The position numbers and the translations under genes are program-made. A DNA stretch of 64,000 nucleotides. It comes from Allolobophora icterica. Lineage: Eukaryota > Annelida > Clitellata > Crassiclitellata > Lumbricidae. The notes under the pieces were generated by a model that saw nothing but the letters and a program-made list of their open reading frames with translations, was not told where the DNA came from and searched no databases. Positions 48,501 to 57,645 of this stretch are shown in pieces; position 1 is the first letter of the stretch; each line of letters starts with the position of its first letter. Where the stretch lies: contig OY744614.1 of NCBI GenBank assembly GCA_963556255.1, forward strand, positions 41,635,078 to 41,699,077, given 5' to 3'.

Positions 48501-49492
48501 GCAATAAAACGCTTCATTCATTCATTAAATTAAGCTAAGAATCATAATGCAAACGGTTCAAAATTGCTAGCTTCACGCAATAATCGGGGTTTCTTTTATT
48601 TTCAAAATCTTACCCTCTATTGATCTGGTCCCGTGGTAACCGGACTAGGACCTCCTTTATATAGACTACTCTTTGGAAAGCACCTTCTGATTTGACGCAG
48701 CACTCGTGAATATATATGCTGGAGTCCTGCGCTTGGCCTTCGAGTGGCGCTTTAGAAGTTTGGAGATTACGAGATTTCGGTGATCGAGTTTCAATGTTTT
48801 AAGCTCGTGCAGAAATCTAGATCTTTCTTCGGACTTTTTCTCACAAGAACAACTCAACACTTCTGCCATTGTTAGTGGATACTCACCAGTTTCTCTCTGT
48901 GTCCATCTAGCAGCGGTTCGAGCCATTTGGATTGGATGAAGATGTCGCCCGAGAACTTACCAGACAGCGTGTCGATTAACCCCACATGTGTGAACTCAAC
49001 TCTCGTTCTCACTGTGACCTGTATGATAAGAAAAACTTTGTCAATGCTTTACCAATAATTAATTTGCTCTATAGAACGGAAATAGTCTGTGTGTATTCTA
49101 GCGATTTTGCGATGTATTTAGTTTTGCAATTTGCGCTTTATAAGCATCGATTAGTGATTACTTACCTTTTCATCCCTTAACAGCATCCTAGTTCCACTCA
49201 GTGAAATCGATACTTTCTTCATCGGAAGAGAGGAACTTTCGGCCTCAGTTGAGGCAGGTCTTTCCTCCCTCGAGATAGTCGATTCGGATTTTTTCTTGTC
49301 ATCTCCAACACCTCTTTCCTTCTCCTTCTTGTTTCTCTTCCGCTTGGCAATAAGCTTCAGTTGTTTGTTTACGGTCAGCTGAAGTGACCGCAACGATTCC
49401 TCATACTCCGCCTCGTCCTCCTCCTCATCGTACAGCTTCTCATTTTCCTGCGCTTTAACACAATCAAAGACGCGAAGCGCCATATCTTCCAT
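40457..49492 (-). CDS. Pentameric ligand-gated ion channel subunit lacking the Cys-loop cysteines
   Basis: Exons on the minus strand, in coding order: 49492-49166 (or longer, to 49744), 49018-48883, 47438-47233, 46402-46133, 45208-45053, 43106-42915 and 40600-40457. They join to about 476 residues counted from the ATG at 49492. After an acidic and basic N-terminal extension comes the ligand-binding domain: 'VEFTHVGLIDTLSGKF', 'WLEPLLDG', 'EWKPNLTVQNA', then the Pro-loop 'FSIDLRRFPLDTQMLKVIL'. Membrane helices follow: M1 'FFIWNVGVLMFFIGGLSYA', M2 about 'IQLTLIPVISSFSYKFLV', the M2-M3 turn 'SLPKIPYLTYLDKY', M3, and M4 'VAFGVLFSAFIVFNLLVCFF'. FPxD and LPKxPY mark the superfamily, but both cysteines of the Cys-loop are absent and the M3-M4 linker is only about 20 residues, as in bacterial GLIC/ELIC. 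A 50-residue hydrophilic tail follows M4. No signal peptide is seen. Ligand and ion selectivity cannot be read. Confidence 0.85.
40732..40865. mobile_element. Family B hAT-like MITE, private to copy 1
   Basis: 'ctaggccgtagccagacttaaattcaagaggaggcaac' to 'gtggctacgcctatg', flanked by CGTGTACG/TGTGTACG. Copy 2 has one uninterrupted 'gtgtacg' at about 59464. Confidence 0.75.
41070..41522. mobile_element. Inverted-repeat element, GGGGCCATCCATATATTACG termini, TTA flanks
   Basis: Ends GGGGCCATCCATATATTACG and GTAATATGTGGATGGCCCC, flanked by TTA (41067-41069 and 41523-41525). The interior has C-runs after 'aaaattggacccc'. A 3-bp TTA duplication with a GGG start fits PIF/Harbinger-type elements. 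No coding capacity. A relative lies at 55586-56041. Confidence 0.78.
41731..41942. mobile_element. Family A hAT-like MITE, private to copy 1
   Basis: CACAGGCGTAATTTG to AAGTTACGCCCCTG, reversed relative to 3692-4112, flanked by AGTACAAA/CGTACAAA. The matching place in copy 2 ('cgttcaaagcacac', about 59773) is uninterrupted. Confidence 0.82.
41985..42200. repeat. Sequence present three times (also 52240-52400 inverted, 59800-60060)
   Basis: 'ttttatccgtattttgaaaactga.gtcaacga' through 'cgctagcagttttgcaagtcagactc' to 'ccatggaaatttcttct' is found here, in copy 2 as part of the duplication, and again inverted at 52255-52400 outside the block. It is therefore a dispersed repeat that predates the duplication. 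Confidence 0.7.
42640..42800. repeat. (ATC)n/(GTC)n microsatellite in the last channel intron
   Basis: Degenerate CATCAT/CGTCGT array embedded in pyrimidine-rich DNA (42530-42870). Copy 2 carries its counterpart at 60930-61045. Frames across it are spurious. Confidence 0.9.
42915..43106 (-). CDS. Channel copy 1, exon for M3, short linker and M4
   Basis: 64 codons in phase 0 between acceptor 'cgccgtag' and donor CAG|GTTGTG. 'DKYMMSLQTLLLFTSIWHAT' covers M3, and 'FSSMRDSVCNRDLRAMDN' is the whole cytoplasmic linker. M4 'VAFGVLFSAFIVFNLLVCFF' follows. In classical animal Cys-loop receptors this linker has tens to hundreds of residues. Confidence 0.88.
43283..44798. mobile_element. hAT-like element, CAGTGATGGGCAATAG termini, with nested insertion
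   Basis: Left CAGTGATGGGCAATAG and right AGTGCCCATCACTG are inverted ends, flanked by CGTACATG/CGTACAAG. Interior 'aaaagttgctaacttttagtt' blocks repeat. Copy 2 has the left part at about 61553, so this insertion predates the duplication. The element 43536-44590 lies inside it. Confidence 0.78.
43536..44590. mobile_element. Nested hAT-like element, CAGTGATGTAGTCGAGTC termini
   Basis: 1055 bp with left end CAGTGATGTAGTCGAGTC and right end GACTCGAGTACTACATCACTG, flanked by the perfect octamer TTAACAGC (43528-43535 and 44591-44598). Copy 2 reads straight through one 'ttaacagc' at about 61843. The interior consists of GAGTCC/CAAGTCC repeats at both ends. No transposase frame. A truncated relative is at 8570-8714. 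Confidence 0.9.
45053..45208 (-). CDS. Channel exon for end of M1, M2 and M2-M3 turn
   Basis: 52 codons in phase 0, acceptor 'tttccgcag', donor TTG|GTAAGT. 'FFIGGLSYATFSIPE' ends M1. 'TRIQLTLIPVISSFSYKFLV' is the pore helix with Arg at the position usually called 0'. 'SLPKIPYLTYL' is the gating turn, very like that of bacterial GLIC. Copy 2 similarity stops 62 bp downstream of this exon (44991), so no second copy of it is seen in the window. Confidence 0.87.
45340..45425 (-). repeat. tRNA-like SINE head, reverse orientation
   Basis: On the minus strand: 'gtgtagcggtatgttctttgccttgtaaccggaaggccgtagattcgattctcc', close to the SINE head at 10440-10510. Confidence 0.65.
45498..45588. repeat. (ATC)n microsatellite
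   Basis: About 30 uninterrupted ATC units in the channel gene's fourth intron; poly-Ser/His frames are artefacts. Confidence 0.98.
45777..45943. mobile_element. hAT-like MITE, CAGAGGCGTCTA termini
   Basis: Ends CAGAGGCGTCTATCC and GTAGACGCCCCTG, flanked by the perfect octamer CATGATTA (45769-45776 and 45944-45951). Reversed copy of the 19373 family, with 'ggatggagcatttgctcc' inside. Confidence 0.87.
46133..46402 (-). CDS. Channel exon for the C-terminal half of the ligand-binding domain and start of M1
   Basis: 90 codons in phase 0. 'MLKVILVSERDETELELI' follows the Pro-loop directly, then 'HVEWHLHNSVETW' and the pre-M1 'ACRVSRRPSFFIWNVGVLM'. The residue that would be the second Cys-loop cysteine is Leu/Met here. 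Donor ATG|GTAGGC. Confidence 0.85.
46668..46868. mobile_element. Family A hAT-like MITE in channel intron 3
   Basis: CATAGGCGTAATTTG to AGTTACGCTCCTG, flanked by the perfect octamer CTTGTGGA (46660-46667 and 46869-46876). 201 bp. Confidence 0.88.
46943..47200. repeat. (CATA)n microsatellite
   Basis: More than 60 CATA units ending about 33 bp inside the intron that follows channel exon 47438-47233. All long frames here are artefacts. Confidence 0.98.
47233..47438 (-). CDS. Channel exon with WxP motif and Cys-less Pro-loop
   Basis: 206 bp, acceptor 'ttgttgtagacag', donor CAG|GTCACT. It encodes 'SSNIESEIEWKPNLTVQNA', 'SVWYSVAF', 'VTGQFWFSIDLRRFPLDTQ'. FPLD is the invariant FPxD turn. The position seven residues before that F, cysteine in animal receptors, is Phe. 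It needs a phase-1 partner upstream. Confidence 0.85.
47985..48207 (-). repeat. tRNA-like SINE, near-identical to 29415-29640
   Basis: Matches the 29.4-kb copy over about 200 bp with only a handful of changes, including the AATAAT tail and the 'ccaatgc.ctatcgg' head. Confidence 0.75.
48883..49018 (-). CDS. Channel exon for first beta strands of the ligand-binding domain
   Basis: After acceptor 'ttatcatacag' it encodes 'VTVRTRVEFTHVGLIDTL', 'FSGDIFIQSKWLEPLL'. A strong donor CTG|GTGAGT at 48887 would leave the next exon out of phase. The weaker A|GTATCC four bases on (exon end 48883) restores phase and gives the family's spacing between the two tryptophans. Confidence 0.75.
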
Positions 49493-49744
49493 TAACCTTA
49501 ACGCCGAAATGAACTTTGATGTAGATTCAAACAGAGATATTCTGCAGCAACCACTCCGGTCCAACCAGGAACTGATGCACCATTAAATGATGCTGCTTTT
49601 CATACATAAACCACCAATATACGTCGGCGATGCGTGGACTGCTGTCGTCATTGAGCCATCCTGCGTGCATCTTCCAGCAGCATTCGCAACCTCAACGGTA
49701 GCATTACGACCCACAATTATAGAGGCGAAAACACCAGCAGAGTA
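49166..49744 (-). CDS. Channel N-terminal exon with an in-frame TAA
   Basis: Minus strand, donor AAAAG|GTAAGT at 49166. The frame stays open upstream of the first ATG (49492) to a TAA at 49585-49583, then is open again in the same frame for 53 codons to a strong acceptor 'gctgtttttccag' at 49744. From the ATG it encodes 109 residues: an acidic helix 'LYDEEEDEAEYEESL', basic 'KRKRNKKEKE', Ser-rich linker, then 'VSISLSGTRMLLRDEK' leading into the ligand-binding domain. Either translation starts at 49492, or the exon carries a nonsense change. Confidence 0.6.
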
Positions 49745-49814
49745 CTGGAAAAACAGCAACATCGTTCATTTATTGCGTGTACATAAAGGTGTCACGATTT
49801 CATGTTGCTGGATT

Positions 49815-50220
<406 letters not shown>

Positions 50221-51054
50221 ATCTCACCCGATCAACTCATTGAAAATGAGCAGGTTCAAGGCCCTAATGTCGCTATAGATAAAAGCGTGTAGGCCTACAT
50301 TTACATTTATTATTAACATCGTTATTAGCAGTAGCATCATTAGTGGTGGTAATAGTAGTATCGTCATCAAAGTCATCATCGCCATTGTTATAATCAGTAT
50401 AAACATCATCATCGCAAGTTTTGGATTTGCGTGACTTCTCACTCTTTGCCCTCGATTTGGCGACTATTTCCTACCAATGTCCCACCTTTGCACCACACAT
50501 TTCCACGAATTTTCCACTTAGGTTTCCTACTATGCAAAAGGCGATATATTAAGAGTCTATTTTACTAACTAGCTAACTAGCTATTAGTTTCATTACTACA
50601 CTGAATGAATTGCGTAAAATTTCAAAGAGATCTGCCCCAATCCGCCAACAGTAAGTATCGGGAATGTAGATAAAAAGCCGCTTCGTTTACCTTTGAAAGC
50701 AAGGCATTAGTGAGCGTAATGACTACAGATTTCTTGTGAAAGTAGCCTAACGGTGAAACGTTCTATCCAGAAGTGCAACTCGAGGATTATTGCTTTCAAA
50801 TCGACCGTTGCTGATGAAATAGAGACGCGTGCTTGCAGCGTTTAAGAATCCATGGCAATTGATTGTTGATTCAAGGTGCGCTTGTCAAATATTTCCGACC
50901 ATTTGCAGGCCGTAAACATGTTTATTCCCTCCAGATAGGGAGCTATGTAAAGTTTAGATAACTAGCTAATCCAACTAACCAACTAGCTAGCTAGCTAACT
51001 TAATAACTAACTTATAGTTTTATTTATACGTAGAATGAGCTATATAAATGTTCC

Positions 51055-51068
51055 TTAATAATAATAAT

Positions 51069-51151
<83 letters not shown>

Positions 51152-51182
51152 TAAAATAATAATAATAATAATGATAATAATA
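51055..51182. repeat. (AAT)n microsatellite
   Basis: ATA/AAT array of about 125 bp. The flanks 50950-51050 hold a degenerate 'ctagctaact' run. Confidence 0.97.
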
Positions 51183-51385
51183 GCAACACACTAGTAGGCC
51201 TACTGATATTCAGTTACTGTTCTACTTGGAGTCTTGAACTTCGATTTCTATCATAGTTGGGGTGTGTGACTGTGAGTGTCAGTCAGCAGAACGAAAAACC
51301 ACCAGTGCCCCATGCAGCTCCAGTGTCACCAGTCAGCCTCTAAAACAGCTTGCAACCAAACATGGTTAAAAAGGGTTGGCAACGT

Positions 51386-51619
51386 TCACCGAGCTGTGTC
51401 TTCTACTTCATCGTCCTCTGATTCTGAGTCAGGGTCAGCCCACTGCTCCCACTCGACTCTGGTTTCTGTATTTTCGCCATGCCAATGCTCCCGAATTCCG
51501 GCAGAACAACCAACAAATTCCTTGTCACAAAAACAACACTGTATTTTTGGATAACCCTTTCCTTCTCCTCCAAAATTGGGGCCTACTACATACTTCCACT
51601 TCGGTCCATGTTCTTTCAT
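51386..51619 (-). CDS. BED-type zinc-finger frame, probably hAT-derived
   Basis: A 77-residue minus-strand frame 'MKEHGPKWKYVV', 'PKIQCCFCDKEFVGCSAGIREHWHG', then acidic 'DPDSESEDDEVED'. C-x2-C with a following H-x-H pair is the BED finger pattern found at the N terminus of hAT transposases and their domesticated descendants. No transposase body is seen next to it in the window. It could be a first exon (a GTGAAC sits at its end), a decayed transposon piece, or a small domesticated gene. Confidence 0.5.
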   Translation of the reverse strand: MKEHGPKWKYVVGPNFGGEGKGYPKIQCCFCDKEFVGCSAGIREHWHGENTETRVEWEQWADPDSESEDDEVEDTAR

Positions 51620-53145
51620 CTTTAAGAAATTAGATTTTAACTAAATTAACTCGTTAAGTAATAAACTTTCATATTGAATCTTACATTAAATTCTAAGCAG
51701 AAGCTTAACACAACAAATCATGACGTCATCACATTTGTTGTTGCTTACGCTGTTTTTGCAAAATCCACTGTCAATGTAAAAAAAAGGCCCAACAATGGCC
51801 CAAAGAATTTTTACGAATTTGTACGAATTTTAAAATAGACCAAAAATTTGCGAATTTTTACGAATTTTAAAACCGAAAGTCACGAATTCTCGAACTATGT
51901 ACACAGATCCTAGGCCTACATTCAGATTCAACGCTTGATCGAACATGCGCGAAAAGAACAATGAATAAGCAAGTTATGCTTGACTGAACACGCACAATGA
52001 AACTACGTCAGTAATTTATTAGTTTCCTATTTCTGGGATAGGTATACCGCTTACTTTACTATGTAGCGTTTTAGGCCTAATCTATCAAAACGGTTCTTCC
52101 GACCAGGGTGGGAATTGCTGGGAGGTTCAACTCCCTACTCTTTCTTAGGACCCCACAGTTAATTCTTTATTGCACACCCCAGGGGGTCGTTTCCAACCCC
52201 CTCAGTTATGCTAGTGTGATTTAGCATTACTTGACTCTGAGTTTCTGACAAAGAGGAGAAATTTCCATGGTGTATCGTGTATGCATTTTTGAATTTTCTC
52301 AACAAAGGAATTGATTTTGATTCGAGTCTGACTTGCAAAACTGCTAGCGTTGAAATCAGCTGCTTTCAAATCAAAATACGGATAAAACATTCATCTCCCC
52401 TCCCCCCCCCATTTTTCTACAATTACCACACTGCATCCGACTACGCCTGACAAGTGAGTGACAACGAAGCATGATCAAACAGATCACTGTGTGGATGAAC
52501 GCCGGCCATAGTCAAACAACTGCGCAGTTGACATTCGTTTTCATCACGCTGACTAAAAGGGATTAGCATTCTATTATGACCGTGACACAAGCGAGGCAGA
52601 CGACGTGTACATTACGGAGACGTATATATGGCGTCCGGCAATGTGAATCCCATCCTCTGGGTTTGCCAGCACACACATAATATGCAAAGCAGTCTTTGTA
52701 ATAACCGCAATCGTCATTCTGAGAGGACTAGAAAGGCGCGATATAATTTTACAGGTGAATACTTGCCCGATGATAGGTAAGAGTGTAGTAAACAAAATAG
52801 TATCGCTTCCTGTTCGTTGTCCGTTTCAGAATTAACGCCACGCCACATTGAACCAGATCGACTCCTCTTTGTGGAAATCGCTGCCATCGTCGGTTTTCGA
52901 GCTGTAGCCCAGGAATCGATCGTAGATCAGAGGCGCTTGCTACACGTAGCAGCTGATATATAGAGCGGCAACATGTAGGTTTTTGGCTTCGGCATATTGT
53001 GGTTCCTCTGGCTGTTCCATTGTTGTTATTGACGGTTGATTTTACCATTGCTCTTCGCGCAGCCACTGGGTATAGCCTAGGCCTATTCGTCATTGACCGT
53101 CCGTACAGATACACATCGAGCAGAAACCGGCTCTGCTAGAACCTC
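51620..53145. other. Mixed repeats, no gene recognised
   Basis: 'acgaattttaaa' repeats at 51805-51895, an inverted copy of the CACACTAGC repeat and of the 41985-type sequence at 52100-52400, and a 121-codon minus frame (52749-53114) without recognisable domains. Confidence 0.5.
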
Positions 53146-53149
53146 ATGA

Positions 53150-53720
53150 GACTTAACATGGGCGGCGATCCCGGGGGGTCGAGGGGGACAAGATCCCCAC
53201 CTTTAGGAGTGGGGGGACACGCCATGCATCGGACCCCCCAAATTTTGAAGAAAGACCAAAAAAGTCAACAAATGCAATTGTGTGTGAGGGCGAAAACGAG
53301 TTTTCAGTGCCTTTTTGACCAGAAAAGTAGTTTTTTTTTAGCAGAAGTGTCCCCCCAAAATTTCAAGAATAAAAGTAATTTAAAAATTTTTTGGTTTCTG
53401 GAAGATGAGAAAAGTTTTGAAAAGTTTTCGGACGAAAATTCAGAACCAGGCCATGGTCGACTGACTGTATCGCTGCGATTGGGAAGAAAGTAGTACAAAT
53501 GAGGTGAATGACTAAAAGAAAAAGGTCATCTACTTTTTTTCAGAGATGAACCTGTAGAAAAGTCATGAAGATTTTGTGGAGATGAACCAAAGTTTGTAAA
53601 CGTTTTTTTTTCGGACATGAATTCCCCCAAAAAAGATCGTCGACCAGACTATGACCGACTTTGTCCCCCCCCCCCCCACCTCTCATACAAGATCGCCGCC
53701 ACTGAGACTTAAACAGTGGT
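53150..53720. repeat. Repeat with GGGGGG/CCCCCC arms and 'GGCGGCGATC' ends
   Basis: 'gggcggcgatcccggggggtcgagggggacaag' at the left and 'ctttgtcccccccccccccacctctcatacaagatcgccgccactga' at the right are inverted relatives. The interior contains 'gtccccccaaaatttcaag'. It resembles the G-run debris at 140-950 and the 59190-59330 interior. The Lys/Phe-rich frames in it are not genes. Confidence 0.55.
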
Positions 53721-53815
53721 GGGTGCGAATGAACAAGCACAGATAGACGCAGACGAACGTGAAAGTGTTGTTTCATTCTATCCGTGTCGTTGACTCGGCT
53801 GTGAAAGAAAACACA

Positions 53816-54016
53816 CATGTAGTAGTAATTTGTGGGGGTACTTGTACCCCACCCTACTTTTAGACGAGGCTACAGTACCCCAGTTTTAAAACAATGCCAA
53901 TCAATATTTTATTATTGTGCCTTTCCAGAGATGGTCTCCATGCGAAAAACGAAAGTGGAAAAGAAAGTGGAAAAGAAATTAGTGCCTCCACTTTTTAGAC
54001 CAAAGTTACGCCCCTG
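53816..54016. mobile_element. Family A hAT-like MITE, degenerate left end
   Basis: 'taatttgtgggggtac...caatcaatattttattattgtgcc...accaaagttacgcccctg' matches the family interior. Target duplication not clear. Confidence 0.65.
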
Positions 54017-54269
54017 ACCATACACCAAATTAAGAGAAGTCCCATCAGCTGAGCATCAGTAATTATCAGAGATTTAAAAACAATACATAATTAATTCTAT
54101 AACACCGAACAACGGTTCCTAACTACCTAGGCCTCCTGTATATGGCACCGATTAGGCCTACTTGAAATAATTAATGGGCCGGGGTCGTCCAATGAACGAC
54201 CTATAGGCCTAGTTAGGCCTATCACTCGTAATCAAATCTCAGAAGTATTATAGGAGATTTAGGTATTAG

Positions 54270-54495
54270 CAGTGCTTTATTTCAGCCGGAACGGCGATCC
54301 GGCACCTTTTTTCAGGTACTAAAAGATAATTGATTTATTTTAATAATAAAAACAATAATTTAGTAATTTTAATTTAATTTAAGTGTTTCGAACTTTTTTC
54401 AGTGTTTATTGAGACTCCTCCCAACCCCTAATCCCGTTTTTCTCGGGATTTTAGCCCGCCCATAATTATTCCGTTCCGGAACATATTGTGTTCCT
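54270..54495. mobile_element. Decayed relative of the 22018 hAT-like MITE
   Basis: Starts CAGTGCTTTATTTCAGCCGG. The interior 'aacaataatttagtaattttaatt' and 'gttttctcg.gattttagcccgcccataatt' match 22100-22230. The right end is eroded ('gttccggaacatat'). Confidence 0.65.
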
Positions 54496-54975
54496 TTATA
54501 ATTAAGACTTTATTATGTTTGGGACACAATGATATACGCGATTTGTGTTCCAAAACATAGGTGTGACACATGCACATTCTTCGTTGACAGGCTCATAATA
54601 TCACATGAGGCGCCACAGAGCAAATCTTAGACACATCAATTTCTTTCATAGACGAATAGGCAACTTTTTCTGTTGGTTTTTCATAGATAATGTCGCTTGC
54701 AAATCAAGTATTTTAAAATTGCTGCCAGGCATACCCATGTACATAAATAAAGGAACAACAAAGCACTATAAGGCCCATTAATCACCAGGATCGATCGAAT
54801 CGGATCTGCCAACATAGACCTTTAAAGAGAATCATTTTCCCCATATAATTATAATGTATTGTAACATGTAACTGCATACGTTTTCCTGAGCGACCGTATG
54901 ACCGTATCCCGCTCATTATTTTTTCAATGAATTGATCGGGTGAGATCCTTCACTACCGCAGTCAGTTTAAATGTG
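54496..54975. other. No gene or repeat recognised
   Basis: AT-rich single-copy-looking sequence with no long reading frame. Confidence 0.4.
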
Positions 54976-54978
54976 TGC

Positions 54979-55131
54979 CCGAGGACTTAGCTAGACTTAA
55001 TTTCAAGAGGAAGCAACTCCGGGAGACAGCCAGGTGTAGTAGGGGTGCGGAGGTATCACCTACGGATAATTTTTGAAATTAAAAAATGCAAGAGGAGAGA
55101 CAATTCTTGCCTCAATGTGGCTACGCCTATG
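54979..55131. mobile_element. Family B hAT-like MITE, degenerate
   Basis: 'ttagctagacttaatttcaagaggaagcaac' to 'gcctcaatgtggctacgcctatg', same order as 32898-33105 and 40732-40865. The flanks lie in TG repeats, so the target duplication cannot be set. Confidence 0.65.
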
Positions 55132-55585
55132 TGTGTGTGTGCCACGACATTTAAGGTCCCCGTGTACAGACCATGCTAGCCTTGCGTACAGGTGTGTACG
55201 TTTCGCATTGTTTTGTTGGCTTACATTGTAGTCGAATGTACGTATACAACGGTAACGATTGGATCAATTTCGCAAAATGGTTGGTCTGTTTCAGGCCAAA
55301 TGTTGATTTGGCTTGGAAACAGGTCAGACGACTGATGGCTGTTCATTTATTGTCGTTGAATAAACGCATCGATTCGTTTTGCGAACAGTAGTCGCTTCTC
55401 TTAGCAACCTCCAGTCCTGTAGACGAGGGTATGCGCAGGTATAGGCCCTGCAGCGTGTACTCTAGTGACCGTATACTCACGTCGCAAACCAAACAGGAAA
55501 TAGAAATACTGAAAAAAGGCCGTAAAATCCAAAAGTCGAATTCCTAAAAATATGACAACGGCATGTTCCTGCTACAAACCGTTTA

Positions 55586-56041
55586 GGGGCCATCCATATA
55601 TTACGTACGCAAAAATCCGGGAAAATTGGACCCCTCCCCTGTTCGCACGTGTACTTTTTTCCACCCCCACCTGCGTACGTACCGTTGACGCGCACCCCCC
55701 AAGACCAGCTGCAGAATGTGTCAGTTACAGGTCAAGGCAGCGACTGTCTGTACTTTAGGCCAGATTGAAGGATGAGTAATCCCTGGACTAACTGTTGAGT
55801 TGTGTGATAGTTTAATAATAGCGTTCAGAGGTAAGGTGGCATACAAGTGACACCTCTCCCACAGTCCTACTTCCTCTGGTAGTACCAGATAGCTGGAAAG
55901 ACTGAACTCTAGCTCACTTGAAGGCCAATCAATTTGCGTACGTACATTATCAGTAGACCCCACCCCACCCCGTTCGCAAGCGTACGCAAGCACATGCATT
56001 TCGGTTACCCCCACATGCGTACGTAATATATGGATGGCCTC
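55586..56041. mobile_element. Inverted-repeat element, GGGGCCATCCATATATTACG termini, TTA flanks
   Basis: Ends GGGGCCATCCATATATTACG and GTAATATATGGATGGCCTC, TTA on both sides (55583-55585 and 56042-56044). It shares 'gcaaaaatccgggaaaattggacccc' with 41070-41522. It lies just outside duplication copy 2. Confidence 0.8.
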
Positions 56042-56400
56042 TTAGAGATATATAATTTTAAAGTTGTTTCTAAATACAACTTGCTAGCTCAAGCAAACAG
56101 AAATAATTAAATTTCAGTTGATGTGATGAAGCCGACGCGGAATTTTGAAAGTTGTTAAAGTTATTAAGTTATTATTTAGAAGTTATTAAAATAATTTTCA
56201 GTCAAAATAATCTAATTATTGTCTAAACATAGGCCTAACTATGCCTCCTCCTCCTCCTCCGTCCAAAAAATTAAACATTCTACTTTCGTTTTGGGCCTAT
56301 GAGCTAAGTTTTGAGGCCAAATTGCCTAAATTGCCTGTAGTAAGCAGTTGTTATTGCAGTGGTGGGGTTCTGTTTAAACAATTATTGTTTTGTGTATAAT

Positions 56401-56723
56401 CAGGGGCGTAACTTTAGTCTAAAAAGTGGGGGGTACCAATACTTTGGTCTTAAAAGTGGCGAGTACTAATTTCTTCTCCACTTTCGCTTTTCGCATGGCG
56501 ACCATTTTGAACATATTCCCCACCAGTATTCTCATTAATTTTGGCTCTCGGTTTACCTGTGTATTTAAGTATTTTCATACTTTTGGCGGAGACTTCGTTC
56601 TCTTGGAACGCACAATAATGAAACATTAATTGGCAGTGTGTAAAAAGTGGGGGATACAGTACCCCCAGTCCAAAAAGTGAGGTGTACGGATACCCCTGGT
56701 ACCCCCCACAAATTACGCCTATG
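56401..56723. mobile_element. Family A hAT-like MITE, private to copy 2
   Basis: CAGGGGCGTAAC to ATTACGCCTATG, flanked by the perfect octamer TGTATAAT (56393-56400 and 56724-56731). Copy 1 has a single 'tgtatagt' at about 37518. Confidence 0.9.
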
Positions 56724-56999
56724 TGTATAATCATTTACAAGTAATTCATCACTGTCGCACAACAGCAACGTTTACTTGGCCTGCCGAATGATCATGATAG
56801 TTGAGAGGGATTCCTTCTACACGGCTTCGCTGATGTTTGTGGTTAATTCGCCTCTCCTTTCTGATCGATGTCAATTCGTAAAGCACAGGGGACCACATCC
56901 ACTGGTAAAAATTATCCAGATTTACATTGTTTGAACAAGTGGTGCTGCTTAGGCTTCTGTTTTTAGTATGAACATTCCGCTTAGATTTACTTTAACTGA

Positions 57000-57106
57000 A
57001 TGATTGCTGAAGGCATTATAATGATTATAGTGTGTAGGCTCCATCTCTGTTTTATACCAGTACATTTATTGGTTACAATTACATTACATTGGTTACAATA
57101 AAGATC

Positions 57107-57163
<57 letters not shown>

Positions 57164-57168
57164 CTGAC

Positions 57169-57210
<42 letters not shown>

Positions 57211-57211
57211 G

Positions 57212-57297
<86 letters not shown>

Positions 57298-57645
57298 TGA
57301 TTTAGCCAGTGTTACACAGTACATGTGAACTTCTGTTATGTGTATAATTCTGTTACGTGCACTACTGCAAGGCAGCCCGGGTCCATAAACTTACGTGGAG
57401 TTGGCTGTATATCATTAGGGGCCTAACAGTGTTTCGTTAGATTAATTGCACCATTTAATTGAGCAGCAAGCAAAAAGCATTGACTGGTGTGTTGCGTATT
57501 ATGTAAGCAATATAGAAGTAATTGGATTTGTGAGATGGTATTTGATTGGTTATAGTGTTCGCCTTGTAATGCGGTGAGTACAGGTTTTGAGCCGCTTAGC
57601 CTTAGGGACGCTGAGCAAGTCCCCTACTCACAATTGCTCGGCTCT
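57000..57645. repeat. Retroposon insertion in copy 2 with (GATT)n array
   Basis: Absent from copy 1, where 'gatttacttcaattcggtagtgg' is continuous. It holds 'acaataaagatctttgattgattg' leading into about 190 bp of GATT repeat, and a SINE-like segment at 57545-57645 ('ttataatgcggtgagtacagg...gagcaagtcc.ctactcacaattgctc'). Confidence 0.65.

Noticed and set aside
52749..53114. 121-codon minus-strand frame as a possible 5' exon of the channel
   Set aside because: No signal peptide, no domain, and no phase-compatible splice link to the exon at 49744.
53146..53493. 115-codon plus-strand frame as a gene
   Set aside because: Lies inside a G-run/C-run repeat with inverted 'GGCGGCGATC' ends and is found only as repeat-type sequence.
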